DNA of 38,101 bases from Avidesulfovibrio sp964369685 (GTDB lineage Bacteria > Desulfobacterota > Desulfovibrionia > Desulfovibrionales > Desulfovibrionaceae): contig CAYJFB010000023.1 in NCBI GenBank assembly GCA_964369685.1, positions 1 to 38,101 on the forward strand, read 5' to 3'. Each line of letters begins with the position of its first letter. The stretch's first letter is position 1. The notes under the pieces were generated by a model that saw only the letters and a program-made list of their open reading frames with translations, was not told the origin of the DNA and made no database searches. Shown piece after piece: positions 26,251 to 34,529 of this stretch. The translations under genes and the position numbers were made by a program.

Positions 26251-27447
26251 TTATTCTGCCAACAACGTATCAAGCGTTTCAATAAAAGCGTTCAAATCCG
26301 CTTCTTCGATGGTCAGGGCAGGCAACAGACGCAGTACGGTATCTTGTGTCAGATTCAAAACAAACCCCTGTTCAAGAAGCTTGTTCCAAATATCTTTACC
26401 TTGAAAAGTCAGCTCGATACCGATCATCAGTCCCATACCGCGAACTTCGGCGATTTTACCGGGATGTTTTTCGGCAAGACGTTGTACGTTTTGGCGAAAA
26501 ACCGTACCCAGTTGTTCGGCACGCACATCAAGACGATCACGTTGCATGATTTCCACAGTTTTGTTCGCCACCGCAGAAAGCAGTGCGCCGCCACCAAAAG
26601 TGGTTGCATGGCTTCCGAACGCAAAGCCTTGTGACACCTCATTGGTGGTCATCATAGCCCCCATGGGCAAACCGTTTGCCAAGGCTTTTGCACAAGAAAT
26701 AATATCAGGTTGTAAGCCCGCGTGTTGAAAACTCCAAAAACGTCCCGAACGGCACAAGCCTGTTTGAATTTCATCTACCATAAAAAGAATGTCTTTACGA
26801 CGGCAAAGGGCTTCAATGCCTCTGGCATAGGCTTCAGACATGGGACGAATGCCCCCTTCGCCTTGAATGATTTCAACCAAAACGCCTGCGGTTTGTGGTG
26901 TGATGGCGGCTTCCAAGGCATCAAGATCACCCCACGGAACGTGTTTAAACCCTGTCGGGATAGGGGCAAAACCATCTTGAAAACGTTCTTGTCCTGTTGC
27001 AGCAACAGTGGCAAGAGTTCTTCCGTGAAACGCATTGTGTAATGTGATGATTTCAAAAGCGTCTTTCTTATACACTCGTTGCATGGTACGGCGAGCCAAT
27101 TTGATCATGGCCTCATTGGCTTCGGCTCCCGAATTACAAAAAAAGACTTTATCAAAATGATTGGTCGAAAGCAGACGCTCAGCAAGATCCAATTGCTCTT
27201 CTTGATAGAACAAATTGCTGACGTGGATCAACTTACGGGCTTGACGAGCAATGACTTCGGCAATTTCTTCATGACAGTGTCCGAGACTGGTCACGGCAAT
27301 GCCCGAAAGAAGATCGATATACTCTTTACCTGCCTGATCTCGCAAACGCGAACCGCAGGCTTCAGACACATCAATGGGGTAACGGGCATAGGTTCTACAT
27401 AAAAGGTGTTCTTCACGTTGTTGCAGTTCAGAAGATGGGCATTGCAT
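26251..27447 (-). CDS. argD: Acetylornithine aminotransferase
   Basis: PLP enzyme of arginine biosynthesis that transaminates N-acetylglutamate semialdehyde to N-acetylornithine; many ArgD proteins also act in lysine synthesis. It is 398 residues from ATG 27447. Two nearby starts are possible (ATG 27453, TTG 27462); 27447 gives the best spacing (9 bases) from GAGG. Fold-type I class III signatures are present: NSGAEANEAMIKLAR, HNAFHGRTLA, EIIQGEGG, DEIQTG (Asp225) and the PLP lysine in SCAKALANGLPMGA (Lys254). The C-terminal RGMGLMIGIEL and VLRLLPALTI are also typical. It lies 66 bp downstream of dut on the same strand, so dut and argD are probably co-transcribed, ending at the terminator 26201-26233. 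Confidence 0.95.
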   Translation of the reverse strand: MQCPSSELQQREEHLLCRTYARYPIDVSEACGSRLRDQAGKEYIDLLSGIAVTSLGHCHEEIAEVIARQARKLIHVSNLFYQEEQLDLAERLLSTNHFDKVFFCNSGAEANEAMIKLARRTMQRVYKKDAFEIITLHNAFHGRTLATVAATGQERFQDGFAPIPTGFKHVPWGDLDALEAAITPQTAGVLVEIIQGEGGIRPMSEAYARGIEALCRRKDILFMVDEIQTGLCRSGRFWSFQHAGLQPDIISCAKALANGLPMGAMMTTNEVSQGFAFGSHATTFGGGALLSAVANKTVEIMQRDRLDVRAEQLGTVFRQNVQRLAEKHPGKIAEVRGMGLMIGIELTFQGKDIWNKLLEQGFVLNLTQDTVLRLLPALTIEEADLNAFIETLDTLLAE

Positions 27448-27513
27448 GTGCATTCTCCTCAAGCGAGTTGATTCAGAAAAAAGAAAAGATAAAGAAAAGA
27501 AGTATGCTGAGTC

Positions 27514-28029
27514 TTATGTAGAACTGTCAAGCTTTTTTGTATCGGTATGTCCAAAACCACCCATACCGCGCTGTGTTGTGCTCAGTTGTTCTGCTTCTTC
27601 CAATGTCACTCGCAAGGCCGGCTGAAAAACCAACTGTGCAATTCTCTCTCCTTGCTGTAGTGTATAGGGATTTTGTGACGTATTGAGCAAAACAACACTG
27701 ATTTCACCACGATAATCAGGATCGATAACCCCTGTACCTTGTGCAACAACGATACCTTTCATGGCTCCGAGTCCGCTACGAGAATAAACAAAACCGGCAA
27801 TATCTGTATTAAGCGGTTCAATGGCAATCCCGGTTGGAACAAAAACACGTTCATTCGGCGCAATCATCAGGCCAGAAGAAACAGATTCTTCAGAAGAAGG
27901 TAAACAAGCCCGTAGATCAAGGCCAACAGAACCGGGTGTTGCATAACCTAAAAGATATCCATCTTTTGCCTGTGTATAGATGCTTTTAGCATTATTGACA
28001 TATACAAAACGTACAAGTGGTGTTTGCAT
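27514..28029 (-). CDS. dut: dUTP diphosphatase (dUTPase)
   Basis: Hydrolyses dUTP to dUMP and pyrophosphate, keeping uracil out of DNA and supplying dTMP synthesis. The 171-residue protein is slightly longer than usual (about 150), with an N-terminal extension and a short Lys/Ser tail. The five trimeric dUTPase motifs occur in order: PGSVGLDLRA (32-41), RSGLG (84-88), GTGVIDPDYRGEI (98-110), GERIAQLVF (127-135) and RGMGGFGHTD (154-163). In the last, His replaces the more usual Ser of GGFGSTG. GGAG lies 10 bases before the ATG. It is the first gene of a probable dut-argD transcript. Confidence 0.95.
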   Translation of the reverse strand: MQTPLVRFVYVNNAKSIYTQAKDGYLLGYATPGSVGLDLRACLPSSEESVSSGLMIAPNERVFVPTGIAIEPLNTDIAGFVYSRSGLGAMKGIVVAQGTGVIDPDYRGEISVVLLNTSQNPYTLQQGERIAQLVFQPALRVTLEEAEQLSTTQRGMGGFGHTDTKKLDSST

Positions 28030-28207
28030 AACCGTTGAACTCCATTTTTATATTTTCTCTATGAATCCAGCAACAAAAAAATAGATTATGAGTAAAACAA
28101 CATTGACACAAGTGCTTCATTCAATGACTATATCATCCTTAAAGAGCCAAAAATATAAACATGCATTTCATGGCACACGCCTCAAAAAACAGTTCAAAAA
28201 ATAGTAT

Positions 28208-28247
28208 AAAAAAAGCCTTTCAATGTGAACACTGAAAGGCTTTTTTT
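28208..28247 (-). terminator. Bidirectional Rho-independent terminator after the GcvT-like gene
   Basis: AAAAAAAGCCTTTCA (28208-28222) and TGAAAGGCTTTTTTT (28233-28247) form a perfect stem with A and T runs at its ends, so it can work on either strand. A further TGT/ACA pairs inside after one mismatch. It begins 26 bases after the stop of the minus-strand gene at 28274. Confidence 0.92.
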
Positions 28248-28273
28248 ATACATTATTTTAGACAATTACATAC

Positions 28274-29275
28274 TTATATATCAAAAAATTTCTTTCGATC
28301 AACAAGGGTAATTTCCAATTCTTGACCGTCTGCTTCAACCATGACAGTTGTTCCGTTTGCTGCGCATTTTGAATCAATAAGGCAATAACCGTAGCTTTTT
28401 TCAATGCTGTAGCCGTAGTTGGGGCTGGTAACTTTACCAACGACAGCACCATTGTATTTTACGGGAGCATCATTAGCAATATCAACTTCATCATTTGCGC
28501 AAATAAAGCCCTTCAATTGACGAGCAGCACCGGCTTCTTTGATTTTTTGCAAAGCTTCTTTACCAAAAAATTCTTTGTCCCAACGAACCATCCATTCCAT
28601 ATCAAGTTCCAACGGATTGGTTCCCGCAAAATCACGAAGACGCAAAAGACCCTTTTCCCCGGGAATACTTTCAAGGCAAGCTTCTTTCGGCAGAACTTCG
28701 GCACCAAAAGGTTTGCCTGCTTTTTCCAAAGCTTCAACAAGACGCGGAAGGTCTGTTTCTTTGACAAATATTTCGTAACCAAGTTCACCGCTGAAACCTG
28801 TGCGAGAAACAAACAGTTCCAAATCTTCGAAGGTGTTGAGCATGAAACCAAAAAACGGTACATCGGTAATGTCTTTATCAAACACAGCTTGCACAATGTC
28901 GCGTGATTTGGGGCCTTGAACAGACCACATAACGTAACCGGGGCTCAAATTTTCAAATGTTACAGCTTTTGAACCGGCATGATCCTGCATCCATTGAATA
29001 AGCATATCAGGTCTTGCGGTAACAACATAGAAATTGTTGCTGTCAAGGCAGTATATAATGACATCGTCGATATAAAAGCCCGTTTCGTCAAGCATCGCTG
29101 AGTATATAGCGCGACCGGGTTTCATTTTACTGATATAATTGGTATTCATTTCATCCAAGAAAAGGCACGCATCAGCGCCGCTGACAAGGATACGACCATG
29201 AGTGAAATCAAAAATACCGGCTTTATTACGAATCATTTCATGTTGGCTTCTTTTTACTGCATCATTTTTTTTCAT
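28274..29275 (-). CDS. Short GcvT-like folate-dependent aminomethyl/methyltransferase
   Basis: Folate-binding protein of the glycine-cleavage T family (333 residues). The N-terminal folate domain is recognisable (NKAGIFDFTHGRILVSGADA, then DETGFYIDDVIIY with the Asp pair 70-71 expected near the folate). The C-terminal barrel is complete (PVKYNGAVVGKVTSPNYG through VDRKKFFD). It begins about 30 residues later than classical GcvT, and no glycine-cleavage partners (P or H protein) are nearby. Family relatives transfer one-carbon units from glycine, dimethylglycine, DMSP or methoxy-aromatics to tetrahydrofolate, so the substrate cannot be read from the sequence. The ribosome-binding site is weak (AGAAG). 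It follows the amidohydrolase-like gene on the same strand with a 205-bp gap containing a strong hairpin, and ends at a clear terminator. Confidence 0.8.
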   Translation of the reverse strand: MKKNDAVKRSQHEMIRNKAGIFDFTHGRILVSGADACLFLDEMNTNYISKMKPGRAIYSAMLDETGFYIDDVIIYCLDSNNFYVVTARPDMLIQWMQDHAGSKAVTFENLSPGYVMWSVQGPKSRDIVQAVFDKDITDVPFFGFMLNTFEDLELFVSRTGFSGELGYEIFVKETDLPRLVEALEKAGKPFGAEVLPKEACLESIPGEKGLLRLRDFAGTNPLELDMEWMVRWDKEFFGKEALQKIKEAGAARQLKGFICANDEVDIANDAPVKYNGAVVGKVTSPNYGYSIEKSYGYCLIDSKCAANGTTVMVEADGQELEITLVDRKKFFDI

Positions 29276-29347
29276 TTTTCATCTTCTATTTTTTAAAGGT
29301 TTATGATTATCAAATAATACACTCATTTTTTTGAGTACTCTGCCGTT

Positions 29348-29381
29348 CTTAAACACATTGTCCCACGACAGTGTGTTTAAG
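29348..29381. other. 15-bp hairpin between the amidohydrolase-like and GcvT-like genes
   Basis: CTTAAACACATTGTC (29348-29362) pairs with GACAGTGTGTTTAAG (29367-29381) around a 4-nt loop, with a single T-G position. No T-run follows on either strand, so it is not a classical terminator. Its place between two same-strand genes suggests an RNA processing or stability element, or a partial stop between them. Confidence 0.55.
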
Positions 29382-29480
29382 GCGACAGTTTCAAACGCTT
29401 GTGATATATCTGTCAAAAACGTAAAAATATATAACAACCGTTTAAGGTTGTCATACACATAAATCCAAACAACAATGCCT

Positions 29481-30338
29481 TTAAATGGCCTTCAACTGCA
29501 CTTCAAATTTTAATGCTTTTGCAGCATTTTTCCACAAGAATTTTGAAAGAAGCTCAGGTTTGAAAGGCAGCTTGCAAAACGTTTCCACAGCATCTTTGTG
29601 TGCGGTAAACGGATAAGCCGAGCCAAACATAAAGCGATCTTGCATAAAGGTATTCGCAGCTTGAACGTAATCTTCTACGCCGGGCATATTAAACATAAAC
29701 ATAGTGGGGCACAGATACATGTTAGGTCGCTTAAAGGCTACAAACAGCGTTTCGGTCGTGGAAGGGTAGCCGCCGTGGACAACAACAAATGTCGCTGTGG
29801 GGAACGCCGCACAAATTCTATCAAAGATAGCGGGGTTACCATAGCTTACATCAGGTCCGTTGCATCCGCTTGCCGTGATGAGAATCGGAACACCATGGTT
29901 TGCACAATATTCATATATGGGATAAATGGATTTATCGTCTGCATATAAGGGCGTTTTCATCAAACCCGGCTCCATATGCACGGCAGTCAATGGACCGTTC
30001 ACAACGGTGCGTTCAATTTCTGCGAGGGCTTTTGTAGGATCCGTAGGATCAATGCCTGCTGCGCCGATAAATTTATTTGGGTATTCTTCCATTAAAGAAA
30101 CGATATCATCATTAGGCACTTTTGCAGTAGCACTGCCTTGACGTCCGGCAATAACACTGTAGGTAATACCGGCTGTTTCCAGTTCATCCAAAAACAAAGG
30201 CATTGACTTTTCCAGACAGGAAGGAGCGGGGGCCAATGAGAGCCGGTTGGCCCAATCAGTGGTGAATTGCGGATTACTAAAGACCGGCATGTCAAGAAAT
30301 TCACGATAAGGAGGCCTTACACGGAGATCAATAATCAT
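29481..30338 (-). CDS. Amidohydrolase-2-like protein lacking canonical metal ligands
   Basis: TIM-barrel protein (285 residues) of the amidohydrolase-2 family, whose members are metal-dependent hydrolases, decarboxylases and hydratases. The fold features are clear: an N-terminal strand MIIDLRVRPP, FIGAAGIDPTDPTKALAEIE, a central strand GVPILITASG, FVVVHGGYP and FMFGSAYPF. However, the HxH of the first strand is Arg6-x-Arg8, the next expected His is Thr155 and the Asp of the usual GSDxP is Ala241; only His188 remains. It is therefore either a metal-independent enzyme or a binding protein. AAGGA lies 8 bases before the ATG. It precedes the GcvT-like gene, and a TTT transporter lies upstream on the same strand, so a shared catabolic role is inferred. 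Confidence 0.82.
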   Translation of the reverse strand: MIIDLRVRPPYREFLDMPVFSNPQFTTDWANRLSLAPAPSCLEKSMPLFLDELETAGITYSVIAGRQGSATAKVPNDDIVSLMEEYPNKFIGAAGIDPTDPTKALAEIERTVVNGPLTAVHMEPGLMKTPLYADDKSIYPIYEYCANHGVPILITASGCNGPDVSYGNPAIFDRICAAFPTATFVVVHGGYPSTTETLFVAFKRPNMYLCPTMFMFNMPGVEDYVQAANTFMQDRFMFGSAYPFTAHKDAVETFCKLPFKPELLSKFLWKNAAKALKFEVQLKAI

Positions 30339-30535
30339 AATAAAAGTCCTTCTTGTTTTGTTTTTTGTAGTGTTACTGCCAATTTTATGGATAACGGCTC
30401 TATGGACAAACTTTTTTACGTCAAAATCATTCTAAAATGATATACCGTCACAACGATTACAGATAAACAGAGTGTATCAGTATGCTTGAAAGCATTTACA
30501 CAGTGCATATTGCATATGTATCGTTTCAAAAAACA

Positions 30536-30654
30536 TGAACTATGCATAGTATTGACATATATAGTTCATACAAGTTTATTTTTTTTAACGCAATAAAAAT
30601 ATCGACAGAGGCTGTCTTCCACATCCTTAAAGAGTTTGAGAAAATATGAACTAT
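30536..30654. promoter_or_regulatory. Cluster of TGAACTAT half-sites upstream of the amidohydrolase-like gene
   Basis: TGAACTAT at 30536-30543 is inverted as ATAGTTCA at 30561-30568, and a third copy in direct orientation is at 30647-30654. The first copy overlaps the perfect 12-bp palindrome ACTATGCATAGT (30539-30550). A minus-strand promoter candidate with -35 TTGTAT and -10 TACTAT lies within the inverted pair, so a bound protein would block or activate it. No regulator gene is adjacent. Confidence 0.5.
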
Positions 30655-31167
30655 AATGTTTTTATTTTGTTTTATAAAAACATTATCTTCTTCTATGCAG
30701 TACAAGCATGCGAAAAAATATGCTTGTATCGTTTCGCTTCATAAAAGAAAAAACCTTATCCAAAAATTATGATAAAACACGTCTCATGTTTTTGTCAAGT
30801 TTTGTTTGCATTTTTATGTGTTACTGCTCCATATATTTAGAGCTTACGTTTTCTTTAGACAAAATCACTGCATCTAGTTCATATTCCATCTATTGGAAAA
30901 CAACTCAAACGTAACAGCATGTATATAGCAAACACTCCTAATAATACATTCTCATTGCAATATAATTATGCATGGTTACATTGACAATCAAAGAGTGACA
31001 GGAAGGCTATGTCATTACTTTCTGTCATCCTCCCCAAGAGAGGGTCTGTTTTTACGTTCATGCAATGCAGATATAAAAACAATAGTCCTTGTAGAAACAG
31101 CATGTTATCTCTCTAGAAATAATCCCTTGGGAGAGGATTAACAATACGAAGAATTACGAGAAGCAGG

Positions 31168-31217
31168 AAAAAACGTAAAAACACGTAAAATAGTAAGTAT
31201 TGCTATCTCTTTTTACG
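31168..31217 (-). terminator. Probable terminator after tctA
   Basis: On the minus strand, CGTAAAAA (31217-31210) can pair with TTTTTACG (31181-31174), followed by six Ts (31173-31168). The stem is AT-rich with a long loop that can itself partly pair (ATAG with CTAT). It begins directly after the tctA stop. Moderate support only. Confidence 0.45.
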
Positions 31218-31218
31218 T

Positions 31219-32721
31219 TTATGCTTCTGTCATTTGAGCTTTTAAACGTTGCCTTTGTTGAATTTCTTTTCTCACTGTAAGAGCTAAAGAAAGAATTGTT
31301 AAGGCAATAAAGAACCAACACAGCGGTGTACTCCACAAAATTGAGACATCACCATGAGAAATAAGCAATGCACGTCGCAAATTATTTTCAAAAAGCGGTC
31401 CAAGAATGAATGCTACCAAGAAAGGCGCTTCAGCAATATGATGCCTTCCCATGTAAACCCCAAGCATACCCATAAATATAACAACCAAAAGATCAAAGGA
31501 GTTGTTGTTGATAGAGAAAGAACCAAAAAGACACAAAATCAAAATGGTGGGGAAAAGCACAGCTTTAGGAACTCTTGTAATTTGACTTACAGAACGGATA
31601 CAAAACATACCCGCTATGAAAAGGAATAAAGAACTCAATAAAATGCCTATATAAAGAGCATTTACAAAAGACGCGTTTTCAATAAACAAAAGAGGACCCG
31701 GCGTGATATTGTGCATCATAAACGCACCGAGCATAACAGCAGTAACAACGTCTCCGGGAATCCCAAGAGACAAAAGGGGTATGAGTGTTGCTCCGCACAC
31801 ACCGTTATTGCCTGCTTCTGCTGCTGCTACACCCTCAAGCGATCCTTTACCAAACTCAGCAGGATTTTTAGAAGTACGTTGCGCTTCACTATATGAAAGA
31901 TACGCAGCAGGAGCTCCCCCAATACCGGGAATAGCACCAAGAAGAACACCGATACAACTACCACGGAAAATGGATTTAAAACAACGTTTAAATTCACTGA
32001 AAGAAGCACCGGCTTCACCCATTTCCGGAGGTGCCATGCCTTGATGAGCCTTGAGTCGCACAGCTTTGATAATTTCAGGTAAGGCAAAAAGCCCGATAAG
32101 CAGAGGAACAAAAGTAAAACCTGCCATCAAGTTGACATTGTCAAAGGCAAAACGTCCCGTACCAAAAACAATATCCATGCCGACAGTAGCCAGCAAAAGA
32201 CCAAGGCAAGCAGAAATGGCTCCTTTTGCGAGAGCTCCACCGGAAAGACCTGCCACAATCGTTAAAGAAAAACAAATGAGAGAGAAAAATTCTGCAGGCC
32301 CGAAACGCAAGGCAAAACTGGCAATAATGCCTGCAAAGAAAATCAAAGAAATATTTGAAATCAAGTCAGCAAAACAAGAGGCATACAAAGCAAGCTTCAA
32401 GGCTTGTCCTGCTTTGCCTTTTTGTGTCAAAGCATAACCGTCTATAGCTGTACAGGCAGCAGCAGCAGTGCCCGGTGTTTTAATAAGAATAGCAGAAATA
32501 CTGCCCCCATACATAGAGCCTTTATAAATACCAAGCAAAAGCATAAGAGAGGTGATGGGGGTCATGTAAAAGGTAAAAGGCAACGCCAATGTCACAGCCA
32601 TCACTCCGGTTAACCCCGGTAAGGCACCAATGATAACACCACCGATCGTGCCTCCAAAAAGAGCAAGAATATTTTCAACAGATGCTATAAGTTGAAACCC
32701 TTGCTGAATATTCTCTAGCAT
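31219..32721 (-). CDS. tctA: Tripartite tricarboxylate transporter, large membrane subunit TctA
   Basis: Large permease subunit of a TTT-family secondary transporter, which imports carboxylates such as citrate or aromatic acids captured by a periplasmic TctC protein. It is 500 residues with about 11-12 hydrophobic segments. Family motifs are present: GVIIGALPGLTGVMAVTLAL, YGGSISAILIKTPGTAAA followed by TAIDGY, LLGAIPGIGGAPAAYLSYS, and EAGNNGVCGATLIPLLSLGI followed by PGD. AAGGAG lies 6 bases upstream of the ATG. It follows tctB with a 64-bp gap on the same strand and ends with a probable terminator. The substrate cannot be deduced from TctA. Confidence 0.95.
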   Translation of the reverse strand: MLENIQQGFQLIASVENILALFGGTIGGVIIGALPGLTGVMAVTLALPFTFYMTPITSLMLLLGIYKGSMYGGSISAILIKTPGTAAAACTAIDGYALTQKGKAGQALKLALYASCFADLISNISLIFFAGIIASFALRFGPAEFFSLICFSLTIVAGLSGGALAKGAISACLGLLLATVGMDIVFGTGRFAFDNVNLMAGFTFVPLLIGLFALPEIIKAVRLKAHQGMAPPEMGEAGASFSEFKRCFKSIFRGSCIGVLLGAIPGIGGAPAAYLSYSEAQRTSKNPAEFGKGSLEGVAAAEAGNNGVCGATLIPLLSLGIPGDVVTAVMLGAFMMHNITPGPLLFIENASFVNALYIGILLSSLFLFIAGMFCIRSVSQITRVPKAVLFPTILILCLFGSFSINNNSFDLLVVIFMGMLGVYMGRHHIAEAPFLVAFILGPLFENNLRRALLISHGDVSILWSTPLCWFFIALTILSLALTVRKEIQQRQRLKAQMTEA

Positions 32722-32779
32722 GTGTGACTCCTTCTTTCAAACAAGTATATAAGTTGATAACTATAAGAAGAATAGTAAA

Positions 32780-33286
32780 CTACAACAGATTACGTAAAAT
32801 ACCCAGTGGGATGGGCACACCGGCTACTTTAACAAAGAAGCCATACATGCAAACCATTAAGACTGTATTAACAATAAAAAGCCTTTTCCAATTTTTTTCA
32901 CCGGCAAGTATTGCAAACGCAATATAAAGAATAAAACCTCCGGCAACCATACCTAAAATTTCCATGGTGAAATAAAAGACAAAAAGAGCCACAAAGGCCA
33001 TAAGAAGGGTGAAATAGCCTGAGAGATCTGAGATATCAAAAGGAAGCTTTTTTGTCTTTGGCGTCGTCTTCCTTTCTTGAAAGAACGTATAAAATGCATT
33101 TATTGTCATCAGTACAGAAATAGACAACCCTGTCACACTGATCCACATGGGATACGCCGCCGGAGAAAGTTGTCCGCCGGTCTGAGACGGAACGTCAACG
33201 TACGTAGGCACAAGCCAAAAGACAAGCAGTGCAAAGAAAAAGGTCAAGACAAGACTCAGTTCTAAATCTTTTTTGATGTCACTCAT
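32780..33286 (-). CDS. tctB: Tripartite tricarboxylate transporter, small membrane subunit TctB
   Basis: Small membrane subunit of the TTT transporter, 168 residues from ATG 33286, chosen for the GGAG 5 bases upstream; an upstream in-frame reading to 33322 adds 12 residues with no such site. Four to five membrane segments are visible, with a periplasmic loop PSQTGGQLSPAAYPMW after the first, as in other TctB proteins (usually GPxxFP here). TctB sequences are weakly conserved, so the call rests on length, topology and its place between tctC and tctA. Confidence 0.88.
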   Translation of the reverse strand: MSDIKKDLELSLVLTFFFALLVFWLVPTYVDVPSQTGGQLSPAAYPMWISVTGLSISVLMTINAFYTFFQERKTTPKTKKLPFDISDLSGYFTLLMAFVALFVFYFTMEILGMVAGGFILYIAFAILAGEKNWKRLFIVNTVLMVCMYGFFVKVAGVPIPLGILRNLL

Positions 33287-33405
33287 GGATGCTCCGTTGC
33301 TTATCAAGAAGAATCGTTTCAACTTGTTGTTTAATGCGGATTTGCTGAATATTTTATACGAATCTTCTTGAGATGACGATAAGATGTAAGTAAAAGCGAA
33401 CCAAT

Positions 33406-33466
33406 CCTAAAGAAAGCACCTGTATGAGCTAATGCCTCCTTTAGGTTGTTTCAACACGCATACAGG
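33406..33466 (-). other. Interlocking inverted repeats (pseudoknot-like) between tctC and tctB
   Basis: On the minus strand, directly after the tctC stop, the order is CCTGTATG (33466-33459), CCTAAAG (33445-33439), CATACAGG (33426-33419), CTTTAGG (33412-33406). Segment 1 pairs with 3 and 2 with 4, an H-type pseudoknot or a pair of alternative hairpins. An AAAGGAGG sequence (33443-33436), like a Shine-Dalgarno site, lies within it without a start codon at normal distance. Possible control of tctB/tctA expression relative to tctC. Confidence 0.45.
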
Positions 33467-34450
33467 CTATTCGACATATAAATCGAAAGAATCACCAAGC
33501 TCTTTAAATTTTTGTCTTTGCTGAGCCATAAATTCTTTTGTTTCACTGGCGGAAAGAATATATGGTATGGAGCCCATCTTTTCTATTGGGTCTTCCCATG
33601 CTTTATTTCCCTTAAGTGTGGCAAGAGCACTTTCCCATTTTTGAATAATTTCTTTTGGCGTGCCTTTAGGGGCATAGATAGCATTCCATGATACCATATT
33701 TTCTAAATCAGGGAAGCCGGCTTCGCGCACGGTAGGAATGTCAGGATACCCCTCCAAACGTTCTTCCGTTGTTACGGCGAGGGCTCTCAATCCGCCGCCT
33801 TCTCCCAATTGGTCATAAGCGGCAGGGAAGGTTATGGCACCGGAAACAATATGACCGCCAAGAATGGCGTTTTTGGCATCCATATCACCGCCAAAAGGTA
33901 CATTCACAACAGCATCTTTTTCCAAATTGAGTGCACGTAAAAATGCCAAGGAGACCAGTTCCGGCAGATTCAGCGGGCCTGAATTACACATGGTAATTTT
34001 ACCCGGGTTGGCTTTGATGCCCTCGCCGAGATCTTTCAGTGTTTTGTAAGGAGAATCTTGACGAACAACAATAACAAGAGGGTTGACGTCAAGAAGACCG
34101 ACGAAATCAAAATCATCCAATTTATAAGGAATTGTTTTGTTTAACACAGGAATGATGGCGCCATTGGACACGCGAGCATTAAGCAGTGTATAGCCATCGG
34201 GTTTGGAATTGGCAACCAATGTTGAACCAACAATACCGCCTGCACCCGGTCTATTCATAACAACAACAGGCTGAGGGAATTCATCGGCTACAACACTGGT
34301 AAGAATACGCATAACAAGGTCACCGGTACCCCCGGGACCCCAAGCGACGACCGCAGTAATCGGCTTGGTGGGGTATTCTGCCTGCGCGGCATGAATAGAG
34401 GGAAAAAGAAAAGCTAAGGTTAACATACTTATGCACACTAGTTTTTTCAT
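33467..34450 (-). CDS. tctC: TTT transporter periplasmic binding protein TctC (copy adjacent to tctB)
   Basis: Periplasmic solute-binding protein of the Bug/TctC family, which captures carboxylates for TctAB. It is 327 residues from ATG 34450 (GGAG 8 bases upstream). The signal peptide MKKLVCISMLTLAFLFPSIH ends near AAQA, followed by EYPTKPITAVVAWGPGGTGD, the family N-terminus. Other family signatures are VMNRPGAGGIVGSTLVANSK, PDGYTLL, TVREAGFPDLENMVSW and IYAPKGTP. It is closely similar over its whole length to the next gene upstream, so it is one of a tandem duplicate pair. The pair differ at several ligand-loop positions, for example FGGDMDAKNA here against FNGGDADSKNA. Confidence 0.94.
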   Translation of the reverse strand: MKKLVCISMLTLAFLFPSIHAAQAEYPTKPITAVVAWGPGGTGDLVMRILTSVVADEFPQPVVVMNRPGAGGIVGSTLVANSKPDGYTLLNARVSNGAIIPVLNKTIPYKLDDFDFVGLLDVNPLVIVVRQDSPYKTLKDLGEGIKANPGKITMCNSGPLNLPELVSLAFLRALNLEKDAVVNVPFGGDMDAKNAILGGHIVSGAITFPAAYDQLGEGGGLRALAVTTEERLEGYPDIPTVREAGFPDLENMVSWNAIYAPKGTPKEIIQKWESALATLKGNKAWEDPIEKMGSIPYILSASETKEFMAQQRQKFKELGDSFDLYVE

Positions 34451-34507
34451 ACTATGATCTCCATTTTCCAATGAATGTTACAATGTTACATTTAGCCTTT
34501 TTACTCA

Positions 34508-34529
34508 TATTATATCAATTGATATAATA
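34508..34529. promoter_or_regulatory. Perfect 22-bp palindrome upstream of the second tctC
   Basis: The half-site TATTATATCAA is followed by its exact inverse, TTGATATAATA. It contains TATAAT on both strands, so it can be a -10 box as well as an operator; CTGTTT lies 17 bp upstream of the minus-strand TATAAT. The corresponding place upstream of the other tctC has only a degenerate match (CATACCAATTTATACC). Confidence 0.55.

Larger units (their letters stand above)
30339..31218. other. Long AT-rich spacer between tctA and the amidohydrolase-like gene
   Basis: 880 bp without a convincing gene. A 68-codon plus-strand frame (30708-30914) encodes a hydrophobic stretch but has no ribosome-binding site and is not called. 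The part near the amidohydrolase holds repeated TGAACTAT half-sites and a possible minus-strand promoter (TTGTAT, 16 bp, TACTAT) within 30545-30575. A 9-bp hairpin (GACAGGAAG with CTTTCTGTC, about 30991-31020) has no T-run. The tctA terminator lies at the far end. Confidence 0.5.

Noticed and set aside
30552..30580. Plus-strand TTGACA followed after 17 bp by TTTATT
   Set aside because: A good -35 box, but no gene follows on the plus strand; more likely chance overlap with the operator-like repeats.
30708..30914. 68-codon plus-strand frame with a hydrophobic segment
   Set aside because: No ribosome-binding site, no family recognised, and hydrophobic translations arise easily from T-rich spacer DNA.
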